From: CPC320 sp002684375
Lineage (GTDB): Bacteria > Pseudomonadota > Alphaproteobacteria > Rhodobacterales > Rhodobacteraceae
Assembly (NCBI GenBank): GCA_965662545.1
Contig: CBFIHZ010000059.1
Coordinates: forward strand, 1-16,662
Direction: 5' to 3'
Length of the DNA: 16,662 nucleotides
Numbering within the stretch: the first letter of the stretch is position 1; every line of letters starts with the position of its first letter. Shown here piece by piece: positions 7,042-14,604 of this stretch. A model generated the notes under the pieces. The model was not told where the DNA came from. It worked only from the letters and a program-made list of their open reading frames with translations, and searched no databases. The position numbers were made by a program, and so were the translations under genes.

Positions 7042-8004
7042 ATGGCAAAGCGTGTGCCGTTTGCCTTTGCAGGTGATATGTTGCGCTGGGCGGCATGGCT
7101 GTATCATGTCGAGAAACGCACCCAGAACGAAATCGCCGAAGAGCTTGAGGTGAGCCGTCAGACCGTTGCCAACTATTTAAGCGAGGCAATGAGCCAGGGC
7201 TTGGTTCAGGTTCAATTGCGCTCTGATATTATCGAAGAGCAGTCTCTCGCTGCCGAATTACGAAAATGTTATGATCTTACGGCGGTGCATATCATTCCGA
7301 CGCCCAAATCTGGACCACAACTGTTCGATCGGTTGGGATTGGCGGGTGGTCAGGTGGTCCATGACATGAGCCGCGATGGAGATATCATCGGGGTGGCTTT
7401 CGGGCGCACTGTGCAGCGCCTTGCGGCCTTAATGCCGGTGTCCAAACAACCCAACACGAAAGTTCTGCAAGTTGCGGGCTGTTCACTGGGTGGATCAAAT
7501 ACTTCGCCAGAGGTTTGCGCGTCGTTGATTGCCAGTAAATTATCGGCCCATTGCGCCAATTTGTTTGCACCGGCCTATTGTTCGACTGCGGCGCTGACCG
7601 CCAGTCTTTTGGCGGAGCCGACACTGATCCGACAGTTTGGTCTTTTTGGGCAGGCCAATCTGTTGGTGTTTGGTATCGGCCAGATGAACACCGACACACG
7701 GTTGTATCTCAATGAAGAATATTTTTTAGATAACGCGATGCGGGATGAATACCTCATGTTGGGGGCTGTGGGGTTGATTTACGGGCGGTTCATCGATAGC
7801 GAAGGGCGCGAAATTGACGGGCCACTGCGTGAAAGAACCATGGCGATCGAGCTTGATACAGCCCGTGCAGCACCCGCTCGGCTGGCTATTTGCGGTGGTC
7901 GTGAGAAAACTGCGGCCGTTGCGGCAACTTTAAGGGCGGGGTTCGCCACCCATCTTGTGACGGATGAAAAAACTGCAAAACGTTTGTTAAGGGAAATCAG
8001 CTAG
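7042..8004 (+). CDS. SorC/DeoR-type sugar-binding transcriptional regulator
   Basis: From the chosen ATG the protein has 320 residues, the usual length of the SorC family. An N-terminal helix-turn-helix covers about residues 27-53 (TQNEIAEELEVSRQTVANYL). The rest (about 65-315) is the SorC effector-binding domain, related to phosphosugar isomerase-fold proteins, with GVAFGRTV, the QVAGCSLGG block and an FGIGQM block. Such regulators bind phosphorylated sugars or polyols and either repress or activate neighbouring catabolic operons. The in-frame ATG at 7000 would add 14 residues but lacks a good ribosome binding site. The gene diverges from the AraM-type dehydrogenase, shares an operator region with it, and is followed after 11 bp by the FGGY kinase with which it is probably cotranscribed. 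The inducer is unknown; a ketose or polyol phosphate of this pathway is likely. Confidence 0.85.
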   Translation: MAKRVPFAFAGDMLRWAAWLYHVEKRTQNEIAEELEVSRQTVANYLSEAMSQGLVQVQLRSDIIEEQSLAAELRKCYDLTAVHIIPTPKSGPQLFDRLGLAGGQVVHDMSRDGDIIGVAFGRTVQRLAALMPVSKQPNTKVLQVAGCSLGGSNTSPEVCASLIASKLSAHCANLFAPAYCSTAALTASLLAEPTLIRQFGLFGQANLLVFGIGQMNTDTRLYLNEEYFLDNAMRDEYLMLGAVGLIYGRFIDSEGREIDGPLRERTMAIELDTARAAPARLAICGGREKTAAVAATLRAGFATHLVTDEKTAKRLLREIS

Positions 8005-8015
8005 GGAGGTGTGCG

Positions 8016-9506
8016 ATGAAAAATCGCCTAGTCATCGGGTTGGACAGCTCGACCCAATCCACCAAAGCCATTGCTTGGTCTGCGGCCGGAGACATGGTTG
8101 CAGAGGGCCGTGCAGATATTCCAATGAGCACCCCACGCAGAGGATATTTTGAACAAGATCCAAACGCGTGGTGGGCGGCTGCTTGTACGGCGCTCAAAGA
8201 GGTATGTGCGCAGATTGATCTGACGTGCTTGGACGGATTGGCAATTTCAAACCAACGCGAAACTATGGGATATTTCAATCATGATTTTTCCCCGGCCCAC
8301 CCTGCCATTGTGTGGCTTGATAACCGATCGGTTGCCGAGGTCGAAGAGCTTGCCGCCAAGATCGGAGAGGCGCGGTTTCATGAGATTACTGGCAAGCCTA
8401 AAGATGTAACGCCGGGCCATTCGCGGATTTTATGGCTGAAAAAGAACCGGCCTGAGATGATGCAGAACGCCCCTAAAATCCTTGATGTCAACGCGTACCT
8501 TACTGCTAGATTAACTGGTGAGGCCGCCACAAGTTGGGCCAGCGCCGATCCGTCTGGTGTTTTTGACATTGAGAAAAAACAATGGTCCAGCACCGTTCTG
8601 GAGGCGATTGGCATTGGCTCGGAGCAATTTGCCACGCCGGTGGCACCCGGCACCTTAATCGGTGAGATCTTGCCTCAGGCCGTCGGGCAGACCGGATTGC
8701 CACATGGGACGCGCATTTATGCCGGAGGTGGTGACGGTCAATGTGCAGCCCTGGGGGTGAATGCCCTTGGCAAAGGGCGGGTTTATCTCAATCTTGGCAC
8801 GGCAATCGTGACGGGTTCTTGGTCTGAAACACCCCAGATTTCAAAGGTTTGGCGTACGATGACATCACCGACGGGTGCGGGATATATTCTTGAGGGGGTC
8901 ATGCGGTCAGGGACGTTCTTTATGGATTGGTTTGTCGAGAAATATGTATCTAAAGGCGACCGCAGTGCCACGCATCAATCTTTACAAGAGGCTGCTCAGG
9001 CATTGCCGATTGGTACGGATGGTCTTTTGGTCTGTCCGTTTTTGACGGGTTGTATGAATCCGTTTTGGGATATGAATGCGCGCGCTGCCTTTTATGGTGT
9101 ATCTCCTGACCATGATGCGGTTCATATGTACCGCGGCGCGATGGAGGCCCTTACCGGAGAGATCGCACGCACGATTTCCGGCATGCAGGACAAGGGGTTG
9201 GAGATCAATGAAATAATTGCAGTGGGCGGTGGGGCAAATTCTGCCCTGTGGCGTCAGATGCTGGTGGACGCCACCAATCTGCCGATGACACTTAGCAAAT
9301 CACTTGAGGCCTCGTCCCTCGGGGCGGGCATGATCGCCGCAGTTGGGGCGGGATGGTTCGAGAGTATCGAGCAGGCCGCCGAGGCGATGAGTGCCACCGG
9401 TGAGAGGTTTCAAGCGAATCCTGAGGCGTATGAAAACTGGCAGTCCCTGTTGACCCGACAACAGCGCTTTAACGATTTTTGCTGTCACAATCCGCTGGCG
9501 GATTAG
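8016..9506 (+). CDS. FGGY-family carbohydrate kinase
   Basis: The 496-residue protein has the two-domain FGGY architecture. Near the N-terminus is the phosphate-binding GLDSSTQSTKA (8-18), followed by NQRET (79-83), a WLDNR block at 100-104, and GGGDGQ with the probable catalytic base D240. The NLGTA loop is at 259-263, and the C-terminal adenosine motif GGGANSALWRQ lies near 404. It transfers phosphate from ATP to a sugar or polyol hydroxyl in the cytoplasm. NQRET resembles glycerol kinase, whereas GGGD and the overall layout are closer to xylulokinase-like members, so the substrate cannot be named. GGGAGG ends 6 nt before the ATG. The gene lies directly behind the SorC regulator and converges on the aldolase-SDR gene with only a few bases between stops, leaving no room for a separate terminator. 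It probably supplies the phosphorylated ketose cleaved by the aldolase domain. Confidence 0.87.
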   Translation: MKNRLVIGLDSSTQSTKAIAWSAAGDMVAEGRADIPMSTPRRGYFEQDPNAWWAAACTALKEVCAQIDLTCLDGLAISNQRETMGYFNHDFSPAHPAIVWLDNRSVAEVEELAAKIGEARFHEITGKPKDVTPGHSRILWLKKNRPEMMQNAPKILDVNAYLTARLTGEAATSWASADPSGVFDIEKKQWSSTVLEAIGIGSEQFATPVAPGTLIGEILPQAVGQTGLPHGTRIYAGGGDGQCAALGVNALGKGRVYLNLGTAIVTGSWSETPQISKVWRTMTSPTGAGYILEGVMRSGTFFMDWFVEKYVSKGDRSATHQSLQEAAQALPIGTDGLLVCPFLTGCMNPFWDMNARAAFYGVSPDHDAVHMYRGAMEALTGEIARTISGMQDKGLEINEIIAVGGGANSALWRQMLVDATNLPMTLSKSLEASSLGAGMIAAVGAGWFESIEQAAEAMSATGERFQANPEAYENWQSLLTRQQRFNDFCCHNPLAD

Positions 9507-9512
9507 AGGTTG

Positions 9513-11561
9513 CTAGCGCACCATGGCGGCGACATTACCCCCATCAACGGTAAGGACTGCGCCGCTGGTTTTCGTGGCTTTTACCAGATGTAAAAATGCC
9601 TCGGCTACGTCCTGTGAGGTGACTTCGCGTCCCAGCAAATTGCCGCGCATATATGCGTGCGGGGTGACGCCGCGGGCTTTGGCGCGGGCCTCGATGAAAT
9701 CATCGCTCAGCAGGTTACTGCGAATACGGTCTGCATTGACGGCATTGGCGGTGATGCCTGTGGCCCCGTGTTCAAGCGCGTATTGCCGCATCAATGCCAT
9801 CAACGCTGATTTAGAGGTGCCATAAGGGCCAAAATCGGGTCCGGGGTTTAGGGCTTGCTTGCTGACGTTAAACACCAAAGCCCCGCCACTTCCCTGGGTC
9901 TGCATCACCTCAACACAGGCTTTGGCCATAAAGTGATGACCCCAGAAGTTCAGATCGAAGGCCTTTTCAAAGGTGTCTTGGCTGACATCAAGCAGTGCGC
10001 CTTGGAACGCAGCCCCGGCATTCGAAATGAGAATATCCACCCCGCCGTAGGCTTGTACAACTTGGGCGACAGCAGCTTTAACGGCGTTTTCTTTGGTGAC
10101 GTCGCACAGTACAGGCAGGCCGCCTATTTCTGAGGCGGCGTCCTGCAGCGCCGTCTCGTCGATGTCGAACAAAGCGACCGCGGCACCCTCAGCAGCAAGG
10201 GTTCTGGCGACCTCTCGGCCAAGACCGCTGGCTGCTCCTGTGACGATGGCAATCTGGCGAGACAGTGGCTTTTCAGTCACTTTGGCCAGTTTTGCCTGTT
10301 CTAGAGACCAGTATTCAATATCAAACAGGTCTTTTTCGGGTAAAGCGACAAAGCGTCCGACGGTTTCTGCCTGCGTGATGACGTTGACAGTGGCTTCGGC
10401 GATATCGGCGCAAATGGCGGCGTCTTTGGCGGTTTTGCCGACGCCAAACAGTCCGATACCGGGCACATAGACGACCCTTGGGATTGGATCGAGCATAACA
10501 AAGCCGCCCCCGGATCGGGTATTATTGCGGTTAAAATAGTCTGTGTAGGCAGTCACGTAGTCGGTGACGGCGGTATGGACGCCGGTCTTGAACTTGGCCA
10601 AATCACTTGCATCCGGCGCTGGCAGTACAACGCCGAAGCGTTTGATCCTTATCGAGTGGTCCGGCGCGGCATTGCCGCGGGTTGCATAGTCTTTAAGTGC
10701 CTTGCCGTTCACAAATGCCATGACCTGCGGATCGGCACGGTGATCCAGCACCCAGCGATCTGGTTTGCCTTCTTTTTTGCTTTCGCGCGCTAAAGCGCCG
10801 CGAATAATCGGTGCGACCTCGGCCAGAGATGGTGGCGCGCTGGGCAGCTCTATCCCAGAAAAGGGGCGCGAGGGGCCGCGTTCAAGCCGCTGCTCGGCTT
10901 TATCGACCATGTTAATCATGTCATCATACGATTGGCGTGGATCGTCGTGATAGGTGAAAATACCGTGGTTCATCAAAATCATGTGTTTCGAATTGGGATC
11001 TTTTAACAGATGCTCCCGACAAACTTTGGACAAGATAAATCCGGGCATCACATAGGGAATAATCGTTGTGTCCGGAAATAGATCTCGAATGATCGCCAAG
11101 CCGTCCGGTTGGTTGGTGAGCGATATGATGGCGTCTGCATGGGTGTGATCGACATGCTTATGTGGCACGATGGCATGCAAGACTGCCTCGATCGACGGAT
11201 TTGGCGCGTAGGGATCGATCAGCATGCGGCGCTGCGATGCCACCAGATCCTCGTCACTTAGGTCCTTCAGATCTGCCAGTGCGGACAATGGGGCCAATTG
11301 TACTGCTGGCAGGCCCGCGGGTTCGATGACGCCCATGTCCCAACCCGACCCCTTGACGCAGAGAACCGGGTAGGCATCGCCCAGAGCGTCGACCACGGTT
11401 GTCTTAACAGATGTATTTCCACCGCCATGCAAAACCAGTTGCGGGTCACTGCCTAAAATCCGTGTGGTATAGGTGCGAATGGCAATGTCTTCATTAACGC
11501 CTTGGGTCTTATATAATTTGGTAAGTGATTTGGCGTCAGCGTCTGACCAGCGAGATTTCAT
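9513..11561 (-). CDS. Bifunctional class II aldolase / short-chain dehydrogenase
   Basis: This 682-residue fusion has the length and order of the RhaD-like bifunctional rhamnulose-1-phosphate aldolase/lactaldehyde dehydrogenase family. The aldolase part covers about residues 20-410. It has a GGGNTS phosphate loop (46-51), probable metal ligands H139 and H141 (DHTHAD) and H199 (MNHG), and E125 as likely acid/base. The SDR part (about 433-682) has TGAASGLG (441-448), NAG at 514-516, and catalytic S567, Y580 and K584. The known family cleaves a ketose-1-phosphate to dihydroxyacetone phosphate and an aldehyde, which the SDR half oxidises. It lies 69 bp behind the stand-alone SDR gene on the same strand. 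A weak GGAA lies 8 nt before the ATG. No rhamnose isomerase or mutarotase gene is in the window, so rhamnose is not assured as the substrate. Confidence 0.85.
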   Translation of the reverse strand: MKSRWSDADAKSLTKLYKTQGVNEDIAIRTYTTRILGSDPQLVLHGGGNTSVKTTVVDALGDAYPVLCVKGSGWDMGVIEPAGLPAVQLAPLSALADLKDLSDEDLVASQRRMLIDPYAPNPSIEAVLHAIVPHKHVDHTHADAIISLTNQPDGLAIIRDLFPDTTIIPYVMPGFILSKVCREHLLKDPNSKHMILMNHGIFTYHDDPRQSYDDMINMVDKAEQRLERGPSRPFSGIELPSAPPSLAEVAPIIRGALARESKKEGKPDRWVLDHRADPQVMAFVNGKALKDYATRGNAAPDHSIRIKRFGVVLPAPDASDLAKFKTGVHTAVTDYVTAYTDYFNRNNTRSGGGFVMLDPIPRVVYVPGIGLFGVGKTAKDAAICADIAEATVNVITQAETVGRFVALPEKDLFDIEYWSLEQAKLAKVTEKPLSRQIAIVTGAASGLGREVARTLAAEGAAVALFDIDETALQDAASEIGGLPVLCDVTKENAVKAAVAQVVQAYGGVDILISNAGAAFQGALLDVSQDTFEKAFDLNFWGHHFMAKACVEVMQTQGSGGALVFNVSKQALNPGPDFGPYGTSKSALMALMRQYALEHGATGITANAVNADRIRSNLLSDDFIEARAKARGVTPHAYMRGNLLGREVTSQDVAEAFLHLVKATKTSGAVLTVDGGNVAAMVR

Positions 11562-11630
11562 TAATATATTCCATAATTCGAGATGTTGCGCGGCTTGGGG
11601 CCCGTGCGGTTCTAAACAGCGGAGAGCCGA

Positions 11631-12356
11631 TTAGAATTTTTGCCGCGTCGGGGTGATGCAGATTTCCTGCACAATGGCCTCCTGAGGATAATTATAGGCA
11701 TTTAGGATCAGGTCTGCGACAATCTCTGCACTGATACCTCCGCCCATCTTGATTTTATTCGCTTTGTAATCCGCAAGGGTTTGCTGGTCGAGAACGCCGG
11801 ACAGCACCTCAGTTTCGATCACACCCGGAGAGAGAACAATCACCCGAACATTGTAATCCGACAGGTAATCTCGCAGTGATTCTGAAACGGCATGTACAAA
11901 GTATTTCGTGCCGCAATATACCGTATGATCGGGATAGACTTTGCGACCGGCAATCGAGCTCATCATGAAAATTGTGCCGCGCCGCCGTTCCATCATGCCC
12001 TTCATCACAGCATGGACTGTATTCATCACCCCCTTGGTGTTGATATCGATCATTTCATCCCATTCTTCGGGTGGTTGGCGGCCAATATCGGCCAGACGGG
12101 CGATACCGGCGTTGACAAACATCATATCAACTGGCCCGTGCGCGGCCTCGCCGTTGGTGACAGCTGCAGCGATCTGATCGCGCTGTCGCACGTCTACTGT
12201 CTCTACAACCGCGTTTGGTAGGTTCATCTCAAGCATGCGCTGGGTACGCCGCGCCATCATCAGCACGGGATGTCCGGCTTTTGAAAAGGTGCGGGCGGTG
12301 GCAGCCCCAATCCCAGAGCTTGCACCGGTGATTGCGACAAGAGGTTTCTGTGTCAT
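11631..12356 (-). CDS. Short-chain dehydrogenase/reductase (polyol or sugar dehydrogenase candidate)
   Basis: This 241-residue classical SDR has TGASSGIG at 10-17, NAG at 82-84, catalytic S134, and the Y147-x-x-x-K151 pair. MARR at residues 34-37, just after the second beta strand, suggests NADP(H) preference as in the YdfG group. It oxidises or reduces a secondary alcohol in the cytoplasm. It is the first gene of the minus-strand pair with the aldolase-SDR fusion, so one possible role is oxidising an imported polyol to the ketose used by the kinase. An NADP(H)-type enzyme could equally act as a reductase, so the direction is open. GGGGAAG ends 7 nt before the ATG at 12354-12356. A copy of the proposed SorC operator lies about 96 bp upstream. 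Confidence 0.82.
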   Translation of the reverse strand: MTQKPLVAITGASSGIGAATARTFSKAGHPVLMMARRTQRMLEMNLPNAVVETVDVRQRDQIAAAVTNGEAAHGPVDMMFVNAGIARLADIGRQPPEEWDEMIDINTKGVMNTVHAVMKGMMERRRGTIFMMSSIAGRKVYPDHTVYCGTKYFVHAVSESLRDYLSDYNVRVIVLSPGVIETEVLSGVLDQQTLADYKANKIKMGGGISAEIVADLILNAYNYPQEAIVQEICITPTRQKF

Positions 12357-12726
12357 TTGTTGTCTTCCCCATGGTCAAAACGATCGGCGGCCCATTTCGT
12401 GGCAATCTGGCCTTGGCGCCATGCGTATATTTGACCGGATTTTTTAGACAATTTCTATATCTAAATAGCATTTGTTAAATTAAAAAGTGAAGATGTATGA
12501 AGAATTATCGCTAATAACTACCAATTACAGTAATTTTTTTTTATTAAAATTGTTTATTATTAATTACTTAAAATTCAAATGCCATGTATTTTGATTTAAA
12601 GTAATGACCGTGTTGAAATAACTGAACTTGCCTGTTAGCCTCTTTTTGAACAAAAGTTTTGGACGGTACACAAAGTGGAAAATCAAAAGCAACGCAGTTT
12701 ACCCGTAGCGGCTGTCATCATACGTC
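12357..12726. other. Divergent AT-rich intergenic region between SDR and importer operons
   Basis: These 370 bases contain operator copy B (12452-12471) and a long AT-rich tract (about 12475-12600) with T- and A-runs. A possible plus-strand promoter is TTGAAA at 12613-12618, 17 nt, then TAGCCT at 12636-12641, a poor -10. An 11-bp CAAAAGTTTTG palindrome lies at 12651-12661. The region should hold the promoters of both the minus-strand SDR-aldolase operon and the plus-strand importer operon. Confidence 0.5.
12452..12471. promoter_or_regulatory. Operator copy B in the SDR/importer divergent region
   Basis: TTTCTA-N8-TAGCAT matches operator A at 6936-6955. The right half TAGCAT is identical, the left half matches at 4 of 6, and the flanking TTTGTYAA is shared. 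On the minus strand the shared block runs TTRACAAATGCTA and then further matches: 20 of 27 bases agree in all. Its -35-like TTAACA is at 12473-12478. Recurrence in the second divergent region of the same locus supports common control by the SorC regulator. Confidence 0.5.
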
Positions 12727-13662
12727 ATGGTCCGATTAAGCCCTGTAATGCGTGATCCTCGCAAAAAAGCGGGCGCCAAGCTCATTCGGCTGCCGAAATG
12801 GTTGACGTCTGAGCATCCTTTTCCATGGTTATTTCCAGCGTCGGCCATGTTAATCGTATTTGGTCTTTATCCGATTTTGTATTCTTTGTGGCTGTCTATG
12901 TTTAAGCGCAATCCAGCGACACGGATCGAGACATTTCGCCCTTCTTGGAATTGGAGCAAAGTGTTTGCTGATGATCGGGTGATCGATGCCGTGTCGGTCA
13001 CGCTGAGCTACACTTTTATAGCATTGACGATCCAGTTGGTGCTGGGGTTGGGTATTGCTTTGCTGCTTGATTCTGACCGTAAAGGGTTTGGTCTGCTGAG
13101 ATCTTTGATGATTTTGCCGCTCGTCGTTCCGCCAGCGGTAACTGGAATGATGTTTCTACTTATGTATGACGGATCTTTTGGAGTTATAAGCCACATGCTC
13201 TATGGGCTGGGATGGCTTTCTCCGACACAACCGATCTTGGCGAATGCGTCTACCGCTCTTTGGGGTGTAATTATTGCTGACGTTTGGCAATGGACCCCAT
13301 TTATGGTTCTTATAATGCTCGCTGGTCTGCGAGCTCTTCCAAAAGATCCCTTCGAGGCAGCGGCGATAGATGGGGCAACTGATTTTCAAGCTTTTTTTAG
13401 ATTAACTCTCCCTATGATGTCAAAGATAATTGCTTTGGCAGTTTTGATTCGTGGAATCGACCTTTTTCGTATTTTCGATTACATAAAAGTAATGACGGAC
13501 AGCGGCCCTGGAACCGCAACAGAAACTCTTACGGCCTATGCTGGGACTATTTATTTTAAGAATGCTGACTTTCCTTATGCATCCACAGTAGCACTACTGA
13601 CCCTGATTATGATCTTGATAATCTCGACTATTTTTATTAAGATTTTTAAGGTACGTTTCTAA
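12727..13662 (+). CDS. ABC sugar transporter permease (MalF/UgpA-like, CUT1)
   Basis: This 311-residue inner-membrane protein has about six transmembrane segments, near residues 34-58, 90-114, 124-146, 176-199, 231-245 and 284-306. The cytoplasmic EAA loop at 210-229 (EAAAIDGATDFQAFFRLTLP) docks the ATPase. With the next permease it forms the channel of a CUT1-type carbohydrate importer. Neither the ATG at 12727 nor the in-frame ATG at 12748 has a good ribosome binding site, so the start is uncertain. The stop overlaps the next start by one base (TAATG), indicating coupled translation. The later two thirds look more AT-rich than the enzyme genes to the left. The ligand cannot be named from this subunit. 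Confidence 0.88.
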   Translation: MVRLSPVMRDPRKKAGAKLIRLPKWLTSEHPFPWLFPASAMLIVFGLYPILYSLWLSMFKRNPATRIETFRPSWNWSKVFADDRVIDAVSVTLSYTFIALTIQLVLGLGIALLLDSDRKGFGLLRSLMILPLVVPPAVTGMMFLLMYDGSFGVISHMLYGLGWLSPTQPILANASTALWGVIIADVWQWTPFMVLIMLAGLRALPKDPFEAAAIDGATDFQAFFRLTLPMMSKIIALAVLIRGIDLFRIFDYIKVMTDSGPGTATETLTAYAGTIYFKNADFPYASTVALLTLIMILIISTIFIKIFKVRF

Positions 13663-14552
13663 TGAACGATGCTAAGACAAAAGTATTTCTCAGGTATTTT
13701 ACATCGATTATAATCGTCGCAATTTTTGTTTTTCCTATAGCTTGGTGGGGTCTCACTTCCGTAAAACCTATTTCAGCAGTATTTGATAAAGATCGTATTG
13801 TAGTTTTCGATTTTGAACCAACCCTAGAAAATTATAGGGTCACTGTCTTTGGTTACTCTAAACGTAGCTCTGCCGAAGATGGAAAAACCCTGATGGGTAC
13901 AAGCGGTAATAACTCTTACGATGGCAGAGGATCAATTGTTTCCTCTATCATTGTGGCCGTAGGTTCCACCTTTTTAACCACGACAATCGCTTTGTTGGCC
14001 TCTTATGGCATCTCAAGAATGCAGTTTTGGGGAAGTCAGGGCTATTTGAATTGGATTTTATCCCAGCGTTTTTTACCTCCGATAGCCATTATTGTGCCGC
14101 TAGTTTTCATATTCCATGATTTGGGATTGCGGGACTCGCATACCGGCTTAATAATAGCACACACTCTGATAAATATTCCGCTGGCTCTGCTTTTATTGAA
14201 ATCTTTTATGGATGATGTGCCTTTAGATATTGACCAAGCTGCAATGATTGATGGAGCGACACGGTTCCAATGTTTCTGGAAAGTTATACTTCCTATGATA
14301 CGCGGAGGTCTTGCTGCTACAGCTGTTCTGTGTTTCATTTTTTCTTGGACTGAATTTCTACTATCACTTTTCTTGACAAATTCTATACGCACAATTCCTG
14401 TAAAAATAACAACTTATGTTACTTCTACAGGATCGGAATGGGGATATATATCTGCTCTGGGCACATCAGCTGTTTTGCCAAGCTTTATCTTTATTCTTTT
14501 GGTCCAACGCCACCTAGTTCGAGGTTTAACAATGGGGGCAATAAAGGATTAG
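13662..14552 (+). CDS. ABC sugar transporter permease (MalG-like, CUT1)
   Basis: This 296-residue inner-membrane protein is the second half of the importer channel. A transmembrane segment lies near 14-32. A long non-membrane stretch (about 45-90) rich in Ser, Gly and charged residues follows, then further transmembrane segments. The EAA-type loop is at about 189-213 (IDQAAMIDGATRFQCFWKVI). The stretch between the first two membrane segments, predicted to face the periplasm, is longer than I expect for MalG-like proteins and may contact the binding protein. The start overlaps the previous stop by one base. The binding-protein gene follows after 52 bp. Confidence 0.88.
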   Translation: MNDAKTKVFLRYFTSIIIVAIFVFPIAWWGLTSVKPISAVFDKDRIVVFDFEPTLENYRVTVFGYSKRSSAEDGKTLMGTSGNNSYDGRGSIVSSIIVAVGSTFLTTTIALLASYGISRMQFWGSQGYLNWILSQRFLPPIAIIVPLVFIFHDLGLRDSHTGLIIAHTLINIPLALLLLKSFMDDVPLDIDQAAMIDGATRFQCFWKVILPMIRGGLAATAVLCFIFSWTEFLLSLFLTNSIRTIPVKITTYVTSTGSEWGYISALGTSAVLPSFIFILLVQRHLVRGLTMGAIKD

Positions 14553-14591
14553 TGAGCAACTAAAATGCTCTTTAATAGACGCTCAGTTAAT

Positions 14592-14596
14592 GGAGG
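14592..14596 (+). promoter_or_regulatory. Shine-Dalgarno deciding the binding-protein start
   Basis: GGAGG lies 8 nt before the ATG at 14605. The earlier in-frame ATG at 14590 overlaps this ribosome binding site and is therefore unlikely. Confidence 0.75.
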
Positions 14597-14604
14597 AGAG
14601 AAAA

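Noticed and set aside
12675..12754. Short GTG frame (MENQKQRSLPVAAV...) ending within the first codons of permease 1
   Set aside because: It could act as a leader, since its stop overlaps the in-frame ATG at 12748, but it has a poor ribosome binding site and starts with GTG. There is no support beyond position.
14590..14604. Upstream ATG of the binding protein (MEERK)
   Set aside because: It overlaps the GGAGG ribosome binding site that serves the ATG at 14605.
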